The notes under the pieces are model-generated. The model made no database searches, was not told the DNA's origin, and saw only the letters and a program-made list of their open reading frames with translations. From an uncultured Clostridia bacterium (GTDB taxonomy: Bacteria > Bacillota > Clostridia > TANB77 > CAG-508): 9,249 nucleotides of DNA. Both the position numbers and the translations under genes were made by a program. Below, piece after piece: positions 5,943 to 9,249 of the stretch (position 1 is its first letter; each line of letters starts with the position of its first letter). The stretch is from positions 1-9,249 of the forward strand of contig CALXZS010000044.1 of assembly GCA_944393305.1 (NCBI GenBank). Direction: 5' to 3'.

Positions 5943-7664
5943 CTATTCTTCACTTGTTTGTATATTTAATTTTTCATTAATTATGCTCCATACTGTATTT
6001 GATTCTCTATCTTTTGACCAGAATCCTGCTCCTGCTAAGTTGTAATTATTTATTAAATCTAATTTTGCTTTTATAGATTCTTCGTCTTCTATCCACATTT
6101 TGTATGTTGCTCCATCTTTTTCATATTCAATATAATATTGTTTTGTTTTTTCATCCCATGTTTTTTCTACACCTTCTGGAACTGTAACACTTCTCATATT
6201 TACAACTGAACTTGTTAATGTTCCATCTTGTTCTTTCCAAAGTCTTGTATAAAATGGAATTCCTAATATTAATTTGTCACTTGAAACACCTTCTTGACCA
6301 AGGAATTTTTTGATATTTAATTCTACCCAATTTGCTCCTGCTACTGTTCCAGCTTCTGTTGATGATACTCCATTTTGGTCATATCCCATAAATATTATAT
6401 AGTCTGCTACTTTTCCTATTGTGTTTCTATCATAACATAATGACCATGTTTCTGAACCGTCTGGAGCTGTTACATCAACTGATAATGTTAGACCTGCTTC
6501 ATGTAATCTAGGTGCAAGTTCTATTAAAAATCTTGAATAATTGTCTTTATCTTCTTGGTACATATTTTCAAAGTCTACATTTATACCATCTACTCCTGCA
6601 TTTACTAATTCTTTTACAATATTTTCTATTAAATATGCTCTTGTTTCAAATTTTTCTAATATTTTTGATACTGCGTCTAAATCGCCTAATTCACTATTTG
6701 ATATTATTGGCCATACTTTATATCCATTTGCGTGCGCCCAACTTACATATGCTTGTCCATCTACTCCTATATTTGAATCTATGTCACCACTTGCTGTAAT
6801 TTCATAAAATGATGGAGATACAACATTTACTCCTTCTATTTTTCCGTCTCTCGTTGGTGCTGTTACATATTGAGAATAGTAGTCCCATATTAAACTTACT
6901 TTTCCATCTAGTCTTGTATTTGTATCTAGTTCTTCTCTAACAGTTTGCTCATTACTTATATCTTTTTGCTTTACATATCCTAATTCGCCATTTGCTGTTC
7001 TTACTTTTATCCAATCATCTTCTGTAACTTTATTATTATCTTTATCTAATACTATTGTTAAAGTATCTCCTCTTTCTACTTTATCCATCGTTTTTGAGAA
7101 TATAGTTGGCAAATATTTTACACTCATATTTTTTGAACTTGTAGCTTGGACAAATTTTCTATTTAATGAGTCTATTGTAACTATATTGCTGTCAGAATAA
7201 TAGTTTATTTCTATATTATATATATTTGTTAAATCTGTCATTGGCAAATATATTTTTCCATCTCTTTGCATTAAAGAATGTGCTATATTTACATCTGAAC
7301 CACTTACATATATTGTTGTGTTATTATATGGCAATACTACTGTTTTTGTATTTGATGTAGTTATTACTCTACTATTTTCTTCTTCTACTAATAAATATTC
7401 ATCAAAGAAATTTTTTATATCGTCTGTTGATAAATAAATTGTGTTATCTTCTATTATTACATCTGATTTTAAATTTCTTGTTATATTATTGTTGTTTATT
7501 ATTAAATTGGTTTTATCTGCAAATTCGTCTCTTGCATAGTTAGGAGCTATTTTTATTATAAATAGCAATAAAAGCAATATTACTACGACTATTACTATTC
7601 GAAGTATAAGTCTTGGTACGTTAATTTTTTCTTGCTTCATTCTTGGGCTAGTATTTTTTTTCAT
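5943..7664 (-). CDS. Membrane-anchored glycoside hydrolase family 18 protein with stalk and SH3-like domains
   Basis: Probably hydrolyses beta-1,4 bonds in peptidoglycan or another GlcNAc polymer outside the membrane; the nearest well-known relatives by motif are the YaaH/SleL-type spore and wall hydrolases. Starting at M1 (7664), the 573 residues show a positively charged tail, a hydrophobic signal anchor at about 19-39, a copper-amine-oxidase-like stalk domain at about 54-165 (I-Y-L-S-T-D-D-I; K-I-Y-L-P-M-T-D-L), an SH3-like domain at about 169-236 (D-D-W-I-K-V-R, L-G-Y-V-K), and the GH18 barrel at about 256-565. The active-site strand reads D359-G-I-N-V-D-F-E366, with E366 the expected proton donor and Asn at a position where Asp or Asn is allowed. 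No LysM repeat is seen. The frame extends to a TTG at 7778, but that lies inside the preceding terminator. The ATG at 7664 has GGAGG at eight bases. Confidence 0.92.
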   Translation of the reverse strand: MKKNTSPRMKQEKINVPRLILRIVIVVVILLLLLFIIKIAPNYARDEFADKTNLIINNNNITRNLKSDVIIEDNTIYLSTDDIKNFFDEYLLVEEENSRVITTSNTKTVVLPYNNTTIYVSGSDVNIAHSLMQRDGKIYLPMTDLTNIYNIEINYYSDSNIVTIDSLNRKFVQATSSKNMSVKYLPTIFSKTMDKVERGDTLTIVLDKDNNKVTEDDWIKVRTANGELGYVKQKDISNEQTVREELDTNTRLDGKVSLIWDYYSQYVTAPTRDGKIEGVNVVSPSFYEITASGDIDSNIGVDGQAYVSWAHANGYKVWPIISNSELGDLDAVSKILEKFETRAYLIENIVKELVNAGVDGINVDFENMYQEDKDNYSRFLIELAPRLHEAGLTLSVDVTAPDGSETWSLCYDRNTIGKVADYIIFMGYDQNGVSSTEAGTVAGANWVELNIKKFLGQEGVSSDKLILGIPFYTRLWKEQDGTLTSSVVNMRSVTVPEGVEKTWDEKTKQYYIEYEKDGATYKMWIEDEESIKAKLDLINNYNLAGAGFWSKDRESNTVWSIINEKLNIQTSEE

Positions 7665-7672
7665 TGTTTTGT

Positions 7673-7677
7673 CCTCC
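7673..7677 (-). promoter_or_regulatory. Ribosome binding site deciding the GH18 start
   Basis: GGAGG with eight bases to the ATG at 7664. The longer frame from 7778 has no such site and would translate the upstream terminator. Confidence 0.85.
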
Positions 7678-7692
7678 AGTTTTCTCTTTGTT

Positions 7693-7698
7693 ATTATA
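7693..7698 (-). promoter_or_regulatory. Possible -10 element for the GH18 gene
   Basis: Perfect TATAAT on the minus strand, giving a predicted leader of about 22 bases. No good -35 hexamer lies 16-18 bases upstream, so in this AT-rich stretch the match may be chance. A promoter is expected here because a strong terminator lies immediately upstream. Confidence 0.35.
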
Positions 7699-7742
7699 GT
7701 AAATATAATATCATAAAAGATTTTTTTAGGGAATAGTTTTTT

Positions 7743-7786
7743 GAAAAAAATGAAGCTGTTTTTGGGAGGTGTCCCCAAAAGCAGCT
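7743..7786 (-). terminator. Intrinsic terminator of the ATPase gene
   Basis: On the minus strand AGCTG-C-TTTTGGG pairs with CCCAAAA-A-CAGCT (7754-7786; one C/A mismatch, seven-base loop), followed by TCATTTTTTTC. It begins about ten bases after the ATPase stop at 7796. This is a long, stable hairpin with a good U-run and should isolate the ATPase transcript from the GH18 gene. Confidence 0.88.
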
Positions 7787-7795
7787 CTCGTTTCT

Positions 7796-9076
7796 TTAAT
7801 TTTTCAATGCCGTAATTGGCAAAACATATATGCCATCAGGTCTTTTTACAATAGCATTGTATAGTCCACAAATTATACACATAAATTTTGGTTTTACATC
7901 TACTGAATTATAAAACTTTTTTAAATTTTCTGCTGCTTCTTCTTCTTGATTAGCTCCCAATTTTATTTCTATTGCTCCATATTCTCCATCGGCAAATTCT
8001 ATAATACTATCTACTTCTAATCCAGTGGTGTTCTCTCTATAATGATACAATTTTGCTTCTATACTTTCTGCATATATTCTCAAATCTCTTTCACATAAAG
8101 CCTCAAAATATAGACCAAATGTACTTAAATCATTCATTAATTTATCTGGTGTTATGTTTAATATTGCACATGCTAATGATGTATCTGTAAAATGTCTTTT
8201 CGAAAATTTACCAACATTAGTTTTTGAACGTATTTTATACATATATGATTTTTGATTTTCTATAATATGTAATTTATTTAATACATCTAAATAGTCTGAA
8301 ACCGTATTTCTACTTACTTCTAAGTCTTCATTAGTTGCATTTTCGCTTATATCTTTAACTAGAATACTATTAGATGATATTGTACTTTCGTTTCTAGCTA
8401 AAGATCTTAATAACATTTCCATTTTATTTTTATCTCTTCTTACACCATCAATCTGATTAATATCTTTATCCAATAAAGCTTCTATATAACTTTGCGTAAC
8501 TTTTCTTGCTAATTGTGCACTAGAATTTATTGTTTCGGGCCATCCTCCTCTTACTATTAATTCTGCAAGCCTTTTTAATTCTGTTTTTTCTACAATTTTA
8601 TTTTGAACTTTACCTTCAAATAAATCTTTTAATGATACTTCTCCACTTGAATCCCCAGATTCATACAATGACATTGTATACATTTTCATTTTGCATATTC
8701 TACCTGCTCCTGAATGATGTATTTTGTCACTAACAGGAGTTGCAGAACCTGTTAGTATATATTTTCCTTTTTCGGCATCTTGATCACATTTAAATCGTAC
8801 AGCATCCCAAATTGCTGGTACCTCTTGCCATTCATCAATCAATTGAGGTGTTTCTTTATTCATTACCAAATTTACATCCATTTCTGCTAAGTGTTTTTCT
8901 CTGAAATTATCAGCTGTATTATTTAAATATGTTACACTATTGGCATGATTTAATGCAGTCCATGTTTTACCACACCATTTTGGACCTTCTATACTAATTG
9001 CACCAAATATTTTTAAATTTTCCTCTATAATTGGATCTATCAATCTTTTTTTATATCCACTCTTTGTTAATTTCAT
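7796..9076 (-). CDS. AAA-type ATPase with C-terminal DUF4143/nuclease-like domain
   Basis: Belongs by architecture to the ATP-binding AAA_14 plus DUF4143 family, whose cellular role is not settled. The 426 residues are full length. Walker A is G31-P-K-W-C-G-K-T38, Walker B is L79-I-D-E82, a sensor-type strand Y106-I-L-T-G-S-A-T follows, and G123-A-G-R is a conserved-looking Arg site. A winged-helix-like segment lies around 235-270. The C-terminal half has F320-G-L-Y-F-E-A and L353-E-V-D-S-I-I-E with A368-I-E-I-K-L-G, matching a PD-(D/E)xK-like D356...E370-x-K372 arrangement, though nuclease activity is not proven for the family. AAAGGA at 9084-9089 is seven bases before the ATG. It is a single-gene unit between its own promoter and terminator. 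Such genes are often strain-variable, so this is likely accessory. Confidence 0.9.
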   Translation of the reverse strand: MKLTKSGYKKRLIDPIIEENLKIFGAISIEGPKWCGKTWTALNHANSVTYLNNTADNFREKHLAEMDVNLVMNKETPQLIDEWQEVPAIWDAVRFKCDQDAEKGKYILTGSATPVSDKIHHSGAGRICKMKMYTMSLYESGDSSGEVSLKDLFEGKVQNKIVEKTELKRLAELIVRGGWPETINSSAQLARKVTQSYIEALLDKDINQIDGVRRDKNKMEMLLRSLARNESTISSNSILVKDISENATNEDLEVSRNTVSDYLDVLNKLHIIENQKSYMYKIRSKTNVGKFSKRHFTDTSLACAILNITPDKLMNDLSTFGLYFEALCERDLRIYAESIEAKLYHYRENTTGLEVDSIIEFADGEYGAIEIKLGANQEEEAAENLKKFYNSVDVKPKFMCIICGLYNAIVKRPDGIYVLPITALKN

Positions 9077-9097
9077 AATATTTTCCTTTCTATATTT

Positions 9098-9126
9098 AAT
9101 ATATCATATTATTTTATTATTTTCAA
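9098..9126 (-). promoter_or_regulatory. Extended -10 promoter for the ATPase gene
   Basis: On the minus strand -35 TTGAAA (9121-9126), 17-base spacer, -10 TATATT (9098-9103) preceded by TGA (extended -10 TGn). Predicted start near 9091, leader about 15 bases. A second, overlapping TTGCAC-N17-TAAAAT match starts in the nearest direct repeat. Confidence 0.6.
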
Positions 9127-9132
9127 TATTAT

Positions 9133-9192
9133 TGTGCAACTTTTAGTAATTTTGCTGTGCAACTTTTAGCATTTTTACTGTGCAAATTTTAG
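9133..9192. repeat. Three tandem 23-bp direct repeats upstream of the ATPase promoter
   Basis: The 14-base core TGTGCAACTTTTAG (plus strand) occurs at 9133-9146 and 9156-9169, and with one change (A for C) at 9179-9192. The period is exactly 23 bases, and the nine-base spacers are AT-rich and partly similar. The nearest copy ends about seven bases upstream of the ATPase -35, so the cluster is placed like an array of regulator-binding sites. Alternatives are a small tandem duplication or iteron-like sites. Confidence 0.75.
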
Positions 9193-9249
9193 TTTTTTTC
9201 TATCTATTTTTATTTTCTTAATTTTCACACTTTTTTATTATTTACATAT

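Noticed and set aside
7665..7778. Longer 611-codon reading of the GH18 gene from a TTG at 7778
   Set aside because: It starts inside the terminator of the preceding gene, has no ribosome binding site, and adds a segment with no sequence features ahead of a normal signal anchor.
8729..8756. Nine-base perfect inverted repeat ACTAACAGG / CCTGTTAGT inside the ATPase gene
   Set aside because: It encodes the conserved L-T-G-S-A-T-P-V-S sensor region, so codon constraint explains it; no T-run or boundary suggests a regulatory role.
9077..9249. Repeats considered as a CRISPR array
   Set aside because: The core is only 14 bases with nine-base similar AT-rich spacers and a 23-base period, far too short for repeats and spacers of a CRISPR, and no cas gene is present.

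Overview
The window is strongly AT-rich, and every supported gene lies on the minus strand, so transcription runs from high to low coordinates. The AT bias, AGGAGG-type ribosome binding sites, consensus sigma-A-like promoters, short intrinsic terminators and protein styles (GreA, a stalk-SH3-GH18 wall hydrolase, Lys/Ile/Asn-rich proteins) point to a low-GC Firmicute, probably a Clostridia-type organism. This is an inference from style, not a marker-gene identification.

Layout in the direction of transcription, right to left. 9249-9077 is an AT-rich leader with three tandem 23-bp direct repeats and a promoter. 9076-7796 encodes a AAA/DUF4143-type ATPase, probably accessory, closed by a strong hairpin terminator at 7786-7754. 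7664-5943 encodes a membrane-anchored glycoside hydrolase family 18 protein (signal anchor, copper-amine-oxidase-like stalk, SH3-like domain, catalytic domain). A hairpin at 5932-5899 lies between it and the next gene and also covers that gene's ribosome binding site. 5895-5023 encodes an unrecognised soluble protein with a Rossmann-like middle. 4912-4436 is greA with a clear promoter and terminator. 4325-3453 is an aldose 1-epimerase (LacX/mutarotase-like) gene with its own promoter. It starts a tight cluster that continues with a 61-residue two-helix membrane protein (3431-3246), valS (3242-600) and a truncated membrane protein gene (581 to the window edge).

Two housekeeping functions are clear: transcript cleavage/elongation by GreA and valine tRNA charging by ValRS. 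valS appears to be transcribed from the epimerase promoter and translationally coupled to the small membrane protein. There is no room for a T-box leader directly ahead of it. The GH18 protein and the two other membrane proteins suggest envelope functions.

No RNA gene, CRISPR array, insertion sequence or origin was seen. I do not see a convincing new multi-gene system. The most worthwhile leads are the three 23-bp repeats ahead of the ATPase gene, the hairpin that could hide a start site at 5895, the unusual transcriptional setting of valS, and two unrecognised proteins (290 and 61 residues).
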